From CAILZL01 sp050181835 (lineage in GTDB: Bacteria; Pseudomonadota; Gammaproteobacteria; Steroidobacterales; Steroidobacteraceae), in assembly GCA_050181835.1 (NCBI GenBank), contig JBFXCU010000001.1, positions 372,001-436,000 on the forward strand: DNA of 64,000 nt, in the 5' to 3' direction. The position numbers and the translations under genes are program-made. Positions 16,338-25,176 of the stretch are shown here, piece after piece (positions within the stretch are counted from its first letter, which is position 1; every line of letters starts with the position of its first letter). Below the pieces are notes generated by a model. It was not told the origin of the DNA. It was given only the letters and a program-made list of their open reading frames with translations, and searched no databases.

Positions 16338-17705
16338 TCAACAGGCAATACGAAATTTTCGACGCAGTACACCGAGCAGCAACAAGCATAACCACGCTGG
16401 AGTGATGCTCCCGCCCCCGCTAGTTGAATCACTGTTTTTATCTGTGGCAGTGAATGAGGCTGGTTCGCCAAATAAATCTACGGAATTGATTGGCACCAGA
16501 CAGGCAGCCACGTTGATGGTGGCGCGTATGGAATCTTGGCTGCACAGTGAGAAGATACTGCTGCCATTGATACTGGCATCCATCAAGTGACCAGATGCAG
16601 CAGTGCTTGCACAGGCTTCGGTACCATCGTGTACCGCACCCAGCTGGTGTCCCAGTTCATGCGCTGCTACTAATGAATCAATCCAGGCACCACGATTGCG
16701 TATTTCCGACAAGCTGACACCGTAGCGTGAATTACAGACTTTGCCAATGTAGGCAATGCCCATGGTGTCGCCGTCCAGATCGCGGCCAGTAAACAAATGA
16801 GTTATTGCATAACTACGCATTAATGCGGAGCTATTGCGTAGTTGTCCAAGCGCAGTGAGTAGCGTGCTTGCATTGTTGCTGTTACCCAGCTGTCGTGGAT
16901 CGTTGGCATAGATTTGTATGTCAGTAGCTTGTACTTGCAGGCTTAGTTGATCACTGAATATGCCATCAATGTTATTCATGCGAACCAACACCGCATCCAA
17001 TGCTTCTTGGTCAGAGGCAAACTGAGCCCGAAAGGCGGCATCCGCCAGTACCTGCATTTCCAGGCGCAGTGTCGGGGTACCGGTGGTATGAGGTTGATCC
17101 TGTAGCTCATCCGTCAGGGTTTGGTAGGTAGCTAGTCCGGTGGGGGTGCCTGTTGCTGTGCTTTGCGTGTCAGCATCGTCAGAACCGCAATACTCCGTGC
17201 CCAGATCGATCTCAGTGTCAGACAGTCGAAAAATGACAGTATCAGTGCTGGGTTGGCCCGCAGCAGCGGTCAACGCGCTGCGAACACTGTTGCTCGGTTC
17301 GACTACGTACAACTCCGATCCATCCCAGATCAGGCCATGGGTCCCATCATTGGTGTGAGTAAGGCGTATCCATGAACGGTCATTGTCTTGCAGCTGGCCG
17401 CGCAGTAATCGAGGTGTTGTTATGCTGCCTGGCAGTGATTCAAGCAGTTGCTGGTTGTCTTGCAATGAAAACTTGAGTTGCTTGCCGAATATATTCAGTT
17501 GGGTAAGCCGCGATGTATGACCGCTAGATGTTGAGTTAACATGCTTGCGCTCCATCTCCGTCGGATCATCAATGCTAACGAAGCGATGAATGCGGAGGGC
17601 GCTTGGTTGTGCTGCATAACCAGTGCCGACGAACATTGCGCCAAGTGCTACCAGCCAGAGGGGCAACTGACTTAAGGTGTACAAAGTGGTGCGCAGTGTC
17701 GACAT
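16338..17705 (-). CDS. Secreted reprolysin-like (M12) zinc metalloprotease with GlyGly-CTERM-like tail
   Basis: 455 residues. A signal peptide (residues ~1-32, ending GTGYAAQ), a long propeptide-like region, then a metzincin catalytic site AAHELGHQLGAVHDG, the HExxHxxGxxHD zinc motif. The C terminus is GGGSITPAWLCLLLLGVLRR: Gly/Ser linker, hydrophobic segment and basic end, the GlyGly-CTERM pattern. Such tails are processed by rhombosortase on proteins sent through type II secretion (family knowledge). The exeA/gspB pair at 31-33 kb fits. No rhombosortase gene is in the window. Its target is unknown; it appears intact and lies back to back with the ABC efflux operon. Confidence 0.8.
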   Translation of the reverse strand: MSTLRTTLYTLSQLPLWLVALGAMFVGTGYAAQPSALRIHRFVSIDDPTEMERKHVNSTSSGHTSRLTQLNIFGKQLKFSLQDNQQLLESLPGSITTPRLLRGQLQDNDRSWIRLTHTNDGTHGLIWDGSELYVVEPSNSVRSALTAAAGQPSTDTVIFRLSDTEIDLGTEYCGSDDADTQSTATGTPTGLATYQTLTDELQDQPHTTGTPTLRLEMQVLADAAFRAQFASDQEALDAVLVRMNNIDGIFSDQLSLQVQATDIQIYANDPRQLGNSNNASTLLTALGQLRNSSALMRSYAITHLFTGRDLDGDTMGIAYIGKVCNSRYGVSLSEIRNRGAWIDSLVAAHELGHQLGAVHDGTEACASTAASGHLMDASINGSSIFSLCSQDSIRATINVAACLVPINSVDLFGEPASFTATDKNSDSTSGGGSITPAWLCLLLLGVLRRKFRIAC

Positions 17706-17818
17706 GCAATGTCTGTGTGGAATGACTGAATGCTTTGTCGCACACTACAGACCGTTGCAGCAAGCAAACGTGACATATGCACGAAATTGAAACGCTTATG
17801 TATTACCAGCAAGGGTCA

Positions 17819-18790
17819 ATGAATGAAAAAGGCAAATTTAGTGTGACGCACCTCACACTAATTAGTGCATGTGCTTTGCTCGTTGGGTGTCAGCCCGCAG
17901 CGGATCCGCAAGTGTTGGGCACGATTGAGCGTGACCGACTGGAGCTGGTTGCGGAAGCGCACGAACCGATTGCTGAATTGTTAGTGCATGAAGGCGATCA
18001 TGTGAGTAGCGGGCAGGTGTTGTTGCGTCAAAGCGCAGGTGCGATGCAACCACGTATCGAACAGGCGCAGGCGCAGGTGGATAAAGCGCAGCAGCAATTA
18101 CGGGAATTGCAGCGAGGTGCGCGAATTCAGGAAAAAGTTCAGGCAAGAGCAGCCGTAGAGTCAGCCACCAGCGCACTGAAAAATGCTGAGCTTGAATTTC
18201 AGCGCGCCGAGCAATTGGTGCAAGCCAAATTGCAAAGTCAGTCACTGCTGGATCAAGCGCGTGCTACTCGTGATGCGCTTGCGGCAAGCCTTAAGCAGGC
18301 GCAGGCAGGTTTACAGTTACTTAACGAAGGGACGCGTGCGGAACAGATTGCTCAGGCACAGGCTGTGGTTCAGGCTGCGCAGGCTGCTCTCACGGAACTC
18401 AAGATATCGGCGGATCGCTATGAACTTACCGCCCCTCGCGCGGGAGTCATCGAGGCCTTGCCATACAAGCAAGGTGAGCGGCCACCGATTGCACAGACGC
18501 TGGTGGTCATGCTTGCTGGGAATGTGTATGCGCGCGTATATGTTCCGGAGGTGCTGCGTAGCCGCTATCACTCGGGTGCACAAGTGCAGGTTCATGCAGA
18601 TGGCGTTGAGCAGGCATTGACGGGGCAGGTGCGATACATCTCAGCGCAGGCCGCGTTCACGCCGTACTACTCACTGACCCAACAGGATCGAGGTCGGCTT
18701 AGTTACCTCGCCGAAATTAGTTTGCCCAATACGGCAGAGATGCCGGCAGGGTTGCCAGTGCAGGTTGTTTTGTCTGCTATTGATCCATGA
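17819..18790 (+). CDS. HlyD/YbhG-type periplasmic adaptor, lipoprotein
   Basis: 323 residues from ATG 17819. The N terminus has a lipoprotein signal (LISACALLVGC, Cys of the LVGC box), a biotinyl-lipoyl half (EPIAELLVHEGDHVSSGQV), a long alpha-helical hairpin (residues ~70-190, rich in Gln/Ala), then the second lipoyl half (YELTAPRAGVIEALPYKQGE) and a beta-barrel region. It links an inner-membrane exporter to an outer-membrane channel. It overlaps the ATPase gene by 4 bases (ATGA). An upstream ATG at 17798 is possible but gives a long n-region before the signal. The arrangement is like ybhGFSR, with one permease instead of two. Confidence 0.85.
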   Translation: MNEKGKFSVTHLTLISACALLVGCQPAADPQVLGTIERDRLELVAEAHEPIAELLVHEGDHVSSGQVLLRQSAGAMQPRIEQAQAQVDKAQQQLRELQRGARIQEKVQARAAVESATSALKNAELEFQRAEQLVQAKLQSQSLLDQARATRDALAASLKQAQAGLQLLNEGTRAEQIAQAQAVVQAAQAALTELKISADRYELTAPRAGVIEALPYKQGERPPIAQTLVVMLAGNVYARVYVPEVLRSRYHSGAQVQVHADGVEQALTGQVRYISAQAAFTPYYSLTQQDRGRLSYLAEISLPNTAEMPAGLPVQVVLSAIDP

Positions 18791-19737
18791 CCGCTGAGTA
18801 CGCAATTACCACGCGCAATTTGACGCGACGCTTTGGTGACACATTGGCTGTAGCGGGTATTGATCTTGCGGTGCCGCGCGCGCAGATATTTGGCTTTCTC
18901 GGGCCGAATGGTTCAGGAAAGTCCACTACCATTCGCATGATGTGTGGCTTACTGCGTCCGACTTCAGGTGCGTGTGTGGTGTTAGGCCAGAGCATGCCAG
19001 AGCATGCCGATGCGATTCGCAGCAGGCTAGGTTATATGACGCAGCGGTTTTCCCTTTGGGAGGATTTGACGGTGCGCGAAAATCTGGATTTCATGGGACG
19101 CATTTATTCACTGGCCAACTCGTTGTTAAAAACCCGCATAGAGTTGCGGTTACAGCGTTATCAACTCACAGAATTACAGCAGCAACGCGCTGGTACCTTG
19201 AGTGGTGGACAAAAACAACGCTTGGCGTTAGCGGCTGCAACCTTGCATGAGCCTGAGTTGCTGTTACTCGATGAGCCTACCAGTGCTGTCGATCCACAAA
19301 GTCGCCGTGACTTTTGGCAGAGCCTGTTTGATCTGGCAGATGCCGGCACGACGATTCTGGTTTCTACACACTACATGGACGAAGCCGAGCGTTGTCATCA
19401 GTTGGCGATTCTCGACGAAGGTAAGTTGGCAGCTTGTGGTGCACCGGCGCAACTGATCAAGGACATCGGCGTGAGCGTGGTGCAGGTGCGCTGTGTTAAC
19501 AACACAAAGGCACGCGCCGCATTGCTCACTGATCCGCAGGTTAAGGCGGTGACACAGTTGGGTAATCGCCTCAATGTCCTGGTCGCGGCACATGTTGTTG
19601 ATCCATTGCAAGCGCTGCGTAGTTGTTTGTCAGTACGGGGTATCAGCGCCGATCTATTGCTAATCGAAGCCAGCCTCGAAGATGTATTTGTTGCCGCCAC
19701 TGGCTTTGGTCTCGGGCACGTAGGTGGTCGGCAATGA
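18787..19737 (+). CDS. ABC transporter ATP-binding protein, ABC-2 efflux type
   Basis: 316 residues with a complete nucleotide-binding domain: Walker A GPNGSGKST near residue 40, Q-loop region GYMTQRFSLWEDL, signature LSGGQKQRL, Walker B LLLLDEP and switch His in STHYMDEAERC. The C-terminal ~90 residues follow the DrrA/YbhF-type extension. It powers the permease encoded next. It overlaps both neighbours by 4 bases (ATGA at 18787 and at 19734), so the three genes form one translationally coupled operon. Substrate unknown; YbhF-like systems export cations or drugs. Confidence 0.9.
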   Translation: MTAEYAITTRNLTRRFGDTLAVAGIDLAVPRAQIFGFLGPNGSGKSTTIRMMCGLLRPTSGACVVLGQSMPEHADAIRSRLGYMTQRFSLWEDLTVRENLDFMGRIYSLANSLLKTRIELRLQRYQLTELQQQRAGTLSGGQKQRLALAAATLHEPELLLLDEPTSAVDPQSRRDFWQSLFDLADAGTTILVSTHYMDEAERCHQLAILDEGKLAACGAPAQLIKDIGVSVVQVRCVNNTKARAALLTDPQVKAVTQLGNRLNVLVAAHVVDPLQALRSCLSVRGISADLLLIEASLEDVFVAATGFGLGHVGGRQ

Positions 19738-20834
19738 TGTCCGGGCTCATGCGTTTGTTTGCCATTGCCAGCAAGGAAGTGCGGCAGTTGCGCCGTGATC
19801 GTCTTACCCTGGGCATGATTGTTGGGTTGCCATTGGCGCAGATGCTGATGTTTGGTTATGCCATTAATTTTGATGTGCGTCATGTGCAGATGGGCGTAGT
19901 GGATCAGGCGCAAACTACCCAGTCGCGGGCGTTGGTTGCCGCACTCACGGCGACGCAGGTTGTCGCGCTAGAGTCCCATTATGGTTCGCCCGCGCAATTG
20001 GAAGAAAGAATGCAAAAGGGCGTCATCAAAATGGGATTAGTTATTCCAGCGGATTTTGAACGACGACTGTTGGAGCGAGATCGACCATTGGCGCAATTGT
20101 TGATAGACGGTAGTGAGCCCAGTATTGAGAATCTTGCCAGCGGTTTGAACCGCATGACGGTTGGCATACGTGCTGGCATCTATAGCAATACGCAACCTCT
20201 GTTCGCGGTACGTGTTCAATACAATCCAGAGAAACGTACTGCAGTACAGGTGGTGCCAGGACTGATCGGGGTTATCTTGAGTTTGACCATGGTGATGTTC
20301 ACGGCGGTATCGGTGGTGCGTGAGCGTGAGCGCGGCAACATGGAGCTATTGATTGCCACGCCGACGCGCTCCTCCGAGTTGATGGCGGGAAAATTGTTGC
20401 CCTATGTGGGCATTGGTTTGATTCAAACCAGTATTGTTCTGGCGGTAGGGCACTGGCTGTTCGATATGCCTATCAATGGCAGTCTGCTAGATTTGTACTT
20501 GGCAGCGGCTTTGTTTATCGCCGCCACCCTGACCCTTGGGCTGCTGATCTCAACACTGGTGCAAACTCAGGCACAGGCTTTTCAGGCAGCCTTGTTTACC
20601 TTGCTGCCCTCCATCCTGCTGTCCGGCTTTGTATTCCCCTATCAGGGAATGCCGGTGGTGGTGCAGTATCTGGCGCAGCTGCTACCTCTGACGCACTTTG
20701 TGATATTGGTACGGGGTATCGTGCTACGCGGCGCGCCGTTGCTGGAGTTGTGGTTACCGATATGCAAGCTGCTGGCGTTCTTCGTGTTAATGCTGGGCGC
20801 GGCGATGCTGCGTTTTCGCAAGCGACTTGATTGA
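19734..20834 (+). CDS. ABC-2 type permease
   Basis: 366 residues from ATG 19734, whose ATG overlaps the stop of the ATPase gene. Membrane segment at residues ~22-40 (LGMIVGLPLAQMLMFGYAI), a large periplasmic loop, then five C-terminal hydrophobic segments, with the typical VVRERERGNMELLIATPTR between the second and third. The full-length ABC-2 pattern suggests it homodimerises. The frame extends upstream to 19623, but that overlaps the ATPase gene. Downstream, 20835-21139 holds the PII promoter elements and no further gene. Confidence 0.88.
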   Translation: MMSGLMRLFAIASKEVRQLRRDRLTLGMIVGLPLAQMLMFGYAINFDVRHVQMGVVDQAQTTQSRALVAALTATQVVALESHYGSPAQLEERMQKGVIKMGLVIPADFERRLLERDRPLAQLLIDGSEPSIENLASGLNRMTVGIRAGIYSNTQPLFAVRVQYNPEKRTAVQVVPGLIGVILSLTMVMFTAVSVVRERERGNMELLIATPTRSSELMAGKLLPYVGIGLIQTSIVLAVGHWLFDMPINGSLLDLYLAAALFIAATLTLGLLISTLVQTQAQAFQAALFTLLPSILLSGFVFPYQGMPVVVQYLAQLLPLTHFVILVRGIVLRGAPLLELWLPICKLLAFFVLMLGAAMLRFRKRLD

Positions 20835-20923
20835 AGTTGACAAGTTGCTAGTTGCCCAAGGTATTGGGACTGGATACCAAGAGGGTTTTTGTTGCACTAT
20901 GTGCGAGCAGCTAGCAGATTGTG

Positions 20924-21019
20924 CGCGCCATTTTGGAGCAATCAGTTGAGCGGTGATGGCAGCAGATGCGCAGCAAACGTGCAAATACCAACATATGCCT
21001 TTGCGGCATGAAATCTGCA
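20924..21019 (+). promoter_or_regulatory. Candidate NtrC site plus sigma-54 promoter upstream of the PII gene
   Basis: CGGCATGAAATCTGCA at 21004-21019 matches the sigma-54 -24/-12 consensus TGGCAYRNNNNTTGCW at all but two positions, with correct GG-to-GC spacing. GCGCC-ATTTT-GGAGC at 20925-20939 matches the NtrC half-site pattern GCACC-N5-GGTGC with one mismatch per half, about 100 bases before the predicted start. Together they suggest nitrogen-limitation control of the PII gene. The 5' leader would be about 110 bases. Confidence 0.45.
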
Positions 21020-21139
21020 TCTGTATACGAGCGCTCATCTGGCGCATTTATTTAGGTTACGTGGCCTGAGTTTGTGCCGGTTAGCAGATCAGAAATTTAA
21101 TCTTCCAAGCCCACGCAGTTCGAGACAGGAGCCCGGGGA

Positions 21140-21478
21140 ATGAAACTCATAAGTGCAATTATCAAGCCTTTCAAATTAGACGACGTGCGCGCAGCGCTAT
21201 CGGAAATCGGCGTCTCGGGCATGACCGTTACCGAAGTTAAAGGTTTTGGCCGTCAACGTGGTCACACCGAGCTCTATCGCGGAGCCGAGTACGTGGTCGA
21301 TTTCGTGCCCAAAACCCGAATCGAAGTTGCCGTAAAGGAATCTTTGGTTGACCAAGTGGTTGAAGCGATTGTTAGTGCCGCCAAAACCGGCAAGGTTGGC
21401 GACGGCAAGATCTTCATCACCAATCTGGAGCGTGTGTTGCGCATCCGAACCGGTGAAGCTGACGATCAGGCCCTCTAG
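21140..21478 (+). CDS. PII family nitrogen regulator (GlnK/GlnB)
   Basis: 112 residues, full PII length. It senses 2-oxoglutarate and ATP/ADP and controls nitrogen assimilation. Visible: KPFKLDDVRAAL, TVTEVKGFGRQRGHTELYRG, the T-loop Tyr51 that is uridylylated, and KTGKVGDGKIF then RIRTGEADD. The N terminus MKLISAIIKPF and the sigma-54/NtrC-like promoter lean to GlnK, but no amtB follows as it usually does for glnK, so I leave the symbol open. AGGAG (21127-21131) precedes ATG 21140 at about 8 bases. It converges with ilvH. Confidence 0.92.
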   Translation: MKLISAIIKPFKLDDVRAALSEIGVSGMTVTEVKGFGRQRGHTELYRGAEYVVDFVPKTRIEVAVKESLVDQVVEAIVSAAKTGKVGDGKIFITNLERVLRIRTGEADDQAL

Positions 21479-21519
21479 TGAACAGAAACAGAAGGTAGCG
21501 GGCAGTTCCTCATTCCGGG

Positions 21520-21544
21520 CGTACCCATGCTAGTCATGGGTACG
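21520..21544. terminator. Hairpin between the convergent PII and ilvH genes
   Basis: Arms CGTACCCATG (21520-21529) and CATGGGTACG (21535-21544) are perfect 10-bp complements around CTAGT. It sits between two converging genes and can serve both strands. There is no clear T tract on either side. Confidence 0.5.
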
Positions 21545-21555
21545 TGCCTTGCCAC

Positions 21556-22059
21556 TTAGTTGCGCAATGTTTCCATGCCGCGTAATACCGCTAATGCGCC
21601 ACTGCGAACTACTTCCAGCAGTTCGCCATAGTTGCCTATGGTGCTAATGAAATGACTAATTCGCGCTTCGCTGTCGGTCAGTTCAATTACGAAGCTGTTG
21701 GGGTCATCACTGAGAATGGTTGCTCCGGCCTGAGAGAGAGCCTTGCGCAACGCTTCGGCCTGTGAGCTGCTGTGTTTGAGTTTAATTAGCAGTAGCTCGC
21801 GCTCGATATGGGCGTCGCGAGTTACATCATCGACATTGACCACGTCTACCAACTTGAGCGACTGATTGACGATTTGGACTAACACTCCTTCGGTGCCGGT
21901 AGTCACCAGCGTGATGCGCGATACGGTTGGGTCCTCAGTTGGCGCGACGTTCAGGGATTCGATGTTGTAGCCGCGGTTGGAGAACAGTCCTGCGACACGG
22001 GATAGTGCGCCGACTTCGTTTTGCAGCAGGATGGAAATTATGTGTCGCTTGTTGCTCAT
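21556..22059 (-). CDS. ilvH: Acetolactate synthase small (regulatory) subunit
   Basis: 167 residues. The N-terminal ACT domain with HIISILLQNEVGALSRVAGL and FSNRGYNIESLNVAPTED binds valine for feedback control; the C-terminal domain (ELLLIKL onward, VIELTDSEARISHFI) stimulates the catalytic subunit. Normally the gene follows the large subunit in one operon. Here it points away from the large-subunit gene at 22261, across a ~200-base intergenic region. No lesions seen. Confidence 0.93.
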   Translation of the reverse strand: MSNKRHIISILLQNEVGALSRVAGLFSNRGYNIESLNVAPTEDPTVSRITLVTTGTEGVLVQIVNQSLKLVDVVNVDDVTRDAHIERELLLIKLKHSSSQAEALRKALSQAGATILSDDPNSFVIELTDSEARISHFISTIGNYGELLEVVRSGALAVLRGMETLRN

Positions 22060-22260
22060 GTCTGGTGCTGGCTGCGTTGGGGCATTGCTGGAAATTAGGA
22101 TCGCACAGGGTAACTGACGCTGGCGGAAAAATTAAAGGCAAATATGCGTCGCCAGCAGTCAAAGTGGTGCGCGCCCGACCTAACTGCTAGTCTCTGCTAC
22201 CCTAATCCCTTTTGTATGCGGCACACTCCCGTGACTTATCGCTCAGCTCAAAGCCTACTT

Positions 22261-24111
22261 ATGCACGCCCAGCAACTTAATTCTCGCATGAACCCCTTGG
22301 CCGGACAGTCCTTGTCGGGCGCAGAAATCATCGTACAGGTACTGGCGGACGAGGGTGTGGATGTCGTATTTGGCTATTCTGGCGGGGCCATTTTGCCAAC
22401 TTACGATGCGATTTTCGTGCATAACCAGCAACATGTGGCGACCCATGGCGGCAAACAGCCCATGCCATTGGTCGTACCGGCCAACGAACAAGGCGCGGGA
22501 TTTATGGCAGCGGGTTATGCCCGTGCCAGTGGTAAGGTTGGTGTGGCGGTGGTGACTTCAGGTCCAGGCGCAACCAATACCGTTACGCCGGTGCGCGATT
22601 GCATGGCTGACTCAGTCCCGATTGTGGTCATCTGCGGCCAAGTGCCCACTGCTGCCATTGGTACCGATGCGTTTCAAGAAGCCCCGGTGGCGGGGGTGAT
22701 GGGCGCGGTAGCCAAACATGTGTTTTTGGTGACAGATCCAGAGAAACTGGAGGCGACTTTGCGCACCGCGTTTGAAATTGCGCGTACTGGTCGTCCGGGC
22801 CCGGTGGTGGTGGATATCCCCAAAGATGTACAGAACTGGCGTGGCGTGTTCCAAGGCGAGGGTCGGCTGCCTTTTCCCGGTTACCGGCAGCGCATGAATA
22901 AATTAGCCAAGTCGGTACTGAGCGATCAAGACTGCGCTGATTTCTGGGCGTTACTGGGCCGTTCCAAACGGCCCATGATTTACGCTGGTGGCGGTGTGGT
23001 AAATGGCGCAGCAGCGCAGGTGCTGCGTGAGTTTTCACATGAGTTCCAGATCCCCGTTGTTACCACGCTGATGGCGTTGGGTGTAATGGATACAACTGAT
23101 CGCTTGTCGATGAGCATGCTAGGTATGCATGGAGCCGCTTATGCAAACTATGCCGTGGTCGATTGCGACTTTTTGCTGGCGCTGGGCGCGCGCTTTGATG
23201 ATCGTGTAGCGGGCGATCCGCAACGATTTGCTGGCAATGCCCGAGCTATTGCACAAATAGATATCGATGCTTCTGAGGTCAATAAGGTCAAAGCCACCCA
23301 GTGGGCGCATGTCGGTTCGATGGCGCAGGCGCTGGCTACATTGATGGCGTATGCACGTAAGAAAAAATTTACGATAGATACCGCTGAGTGGCTAAGACAC
23401 TGTGATGATCTCAAGCAAAAATATGCAATGAATTATGATCGTGATAGTTCATTGATCCAGCCCTACTACGTGATTGAACAGATCAATCGCCTCGCCAAGG
23501 GCAAGGCAATCATCAGTACTGGAGTAGGTCAGCATCAGATGTGGGCGGCACAGTATTTCGATTTTGAGAACCCGCGTCAGTGGTTAACCTCAGGCAGCAT
23601 GGGCACCATGGGCTTCGGGTTGCCAGCGGCTATTGGTGCGCAGTTTGCGCAGCCCGATCGGTTGGTGATTGATATCGATGGCGATTCCAGCATTCGCATG
23701 AATCTGGGTGAGATGGAAACGGTTACAACCTATGAGCTGCCGGTAAAGGTTGTGGTTCTGAACAATAACGGTGATGGCATGGTAAAGCAGTGGCAAAAGC
23801 TGTTCTTCAAGGGCCGTCTGTCCGCCAGCGACAAGTCACTTCACAAAAAAGATTTCATCAAGGCTGCCCAGGCTGATGGCTTTCCGTTCGCGGTGCGTCT
23901 TGACCGTAAAGAAGATGTGGTGCGGGTGGTGCAGGAGTTTATTGACTTCAAGGGGCCAGCATTTCTAGAAGTGGTCATCGATACCGATGCGGGGGTGTAC
24001 CCGATGGTCGGCCCGGGTCAATCCTATGAACAAATGATTACGGGTGATTTCATTCCCACTCGTGCAGAGGTAAAGGCAGCTGAGAAACTCGATCAATCAC
24101 AGATGTTTTAA
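22261..24111 (+). CDS. Acetolactate synthase large (catalytic) subunit
   Basis: About 616 residues. A ThDP enzyme making acetolactate or acetohydroxybutyrate for valine, leucine and isoleucine synthesis. N-terminal ThDP pyrimidine-binding part: GAEIIVQVLADEGVDVVFGY then SGGAILPTYDA, with the catalytic Glu in PANEQGAGFMAAGYARASGK; the middle FAD-binding region includes LGARFDDRVAGDPQRFA; the C-terminal ThDP motif is DIDGDSSIRMNLGEMETV. The start is uncertain: the frame opens at 22144, and ATG 22261 or 22288 best precede the conserved region. It is closer to ilvB/ilvI than to catabolic alsS because of the FAD region and partner ilvH. Residue identity alone does not choose ilvB or ilvI. Confidence 0.9.
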   Translation: MHAQQLNSRMNPLAGQSLSGAEIIVQVLADEGVDVVFGYSGGAILPTYDAIFVHNQQHVATHGGKQPMPLVVPANEQGAGFMAAGYARASGKVGVAVVTSGPGATNTVTPVRDCMADSVPIVVICGQVPTAAIGTDAFQEAPVAGVMGAVAKHVFLVTDPEKLEATLRTAFEIARTGRPGPVVVDIPKDVQNWRGVFQGEGRLPFPGYRQRMNKLAKSVLSDQDCADFWALLGRSKRPMIYAGGGVVNGAAAQVLREFSHEFQIPVVTTLMALGVMDTTDRLSMSMLGMHGAAYANYAVVDCDFLLALGARFDDRVAGDPQRFAGNARAIAQIDIDASEVNKVKATQWAHVGSMAQALATLMAYARKKKFTIDTAEWLRHCDDLKQKYAMNYDRDSSLIQPYYVIEQINRLAKGKAIISTGVGQHQMWAAQYFDFENPRQWLTSGSMGTMGFGLPAAIGAQFAQPDRLVIDIDGDSSIRMNLGEMETVTTYELPVKVVVLNNNGDGMVKQWQKLFFKGRLSASDKSLHKKDFIKAAQADGFPFAVRLDRKEDVVRVVQEFIDFKGPAFLEVVIDTDAGVYPMVGPGQSYEQMITGDFIPTRAEVKAAEKLDQSQMF

Positions 24112-24283
24112 ACATAGTGTAGGTGGCGCGGCTTGTTGGCTGGCGCAGATCACACAATCGAGAAAAAGCTGGGTTGCCGAAGTATCAAGCTGAGACTCAG
24201 TTCTATGTCGAGCAATGAGGGGCTGCTTACAGTTAGGCACTGGGTCAATGTTTCGATCCAGCCACTAATTCAGGAGCCCTACT

Positions 24284-25135
24284 GTGCTGCAAGCCCGTTC
24301 TCGTCGTCGTATGCCGCTGGTCATGCCAAGCACTGTGCATATTCGTCGTAGCTACGCAGAAACTCAGTACGGGCAGCTGCACATGAATACGGCCTACCCA
24401 TCGGGCGGCGGTTTTGACGAACGCGTGCCGTTGTTGTGTTTGCATCCGGCAGCTAGTTCTTCCGGTTATTTTTCTACGCTATTACCAGAGCTGGGTCGGG
24501 ATCGCAGTGTGTATGCGTTTGATTTGCCCGGTTACGGTAGCTCGGATGCGCCGATTGGAGAATGGTCACTGACCGACATCGCCACGGTGATTGGCGAATT
24601 TGCCGACATGCTGCGGCTGCGTAATTTTGACGTGTTTGGTGTGCAATTGGGTGCGCTGACTGCTATTGAGCTGGCTGCGCTTAAGCCCGAACAGGCACGG
24701 CGCATCGTGCTGGCTTCAGTACCGCATTTCACCGCTCAGGAGTCTAACTCGCCCGAGTGGACTGCTTTACCAGCTACACCGGTAGCGGACGGGTCACACC
24801 TGCTTAAGGATTGGCAAGGTTTGCAGGCCTCGCGTGGCCCGACGCTCAGTCCCGAACAATTGACCAATGAGCTGGCTGAGTTACTACCCAGTCGTCAGCG
24901 CGATGTAGTGGCGCAACGGCTTATGTTGGCGTATCCCAGTGCGCAACGTTTGGCTGCCCTGCGTCAAAACGGGTTGATCCTGCGTCCTCGTGATGAATTC
25001 TATGAACACAGCCTGCGTGCGAAAAATTCATTCGCACAGGCAGTACTGGAAGAATTGCCGGAATCCGGCTCAAATATATTCAGTCACAATGCGCAGCGTG
25101 TGTTGCAGTTGGTGCATCAGTTTTTGGATAGATAA
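24284..25135 (+). CDS. Alpha/beta-hydrolase fold protein lacking the serine nucleophile
   Basis: 283 residues from GTG 24284, which follows CAGGAG (24271-24276) at 7 bases. The fold is clear: LLCLHPAASSSGYFSTLL (oxyanion region), YAFDLPGYGSSDAP, DFDVFG-like strand, and a C-terminal HNAQRVLQLVHQFL. At the nucleophile elbow the usual GxSxG reads GVQLG, with Gln121 in place of Ser. From memory, relatives with a similar DGSHLL segment carry GHHTG there, so loss of Ser may be a subfamily trait. Substrate and activity are unknown. It stands alone, downstream of the acetolactate synthase gene. Confidence 0.75.
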   Translation: MLQARSRRRMPLVMPSTVHIRRSYAETQYGQLHMNTAYPSGGGFDERVPLLCLHPAASSSGYFSTLLPELGRDRSVYAFDLPGYGSSDAPIGEWSLTDIATVIGEFADMLRLRNFDVFGVQLGALTAIELAALKPEQARRIVLASVPHFTAQESNSPEWTALPATPVADGSHLLKDWQGLQASRGPTLSPEQLTNELAELLPSRQRDVVAQRLMLAYPSAQRLAALRQNGLILRPRDEFYEHSLRAKNSFAQAVLEELPESGSNIFSHNAQRVLQLVHQFLDR

Positions 25136-25176
25136 TGCTGGCTCATTAAACGTAGGGGTCTAATTCGCCTGGATGT

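Noticed and set aside
22060..22260. Possible leader-peptide attenuator before the acetolactate synthase gene
   Set aside because: No short frame rich in Ile, Val or Leu codons and no terminator-like hairpin were found.
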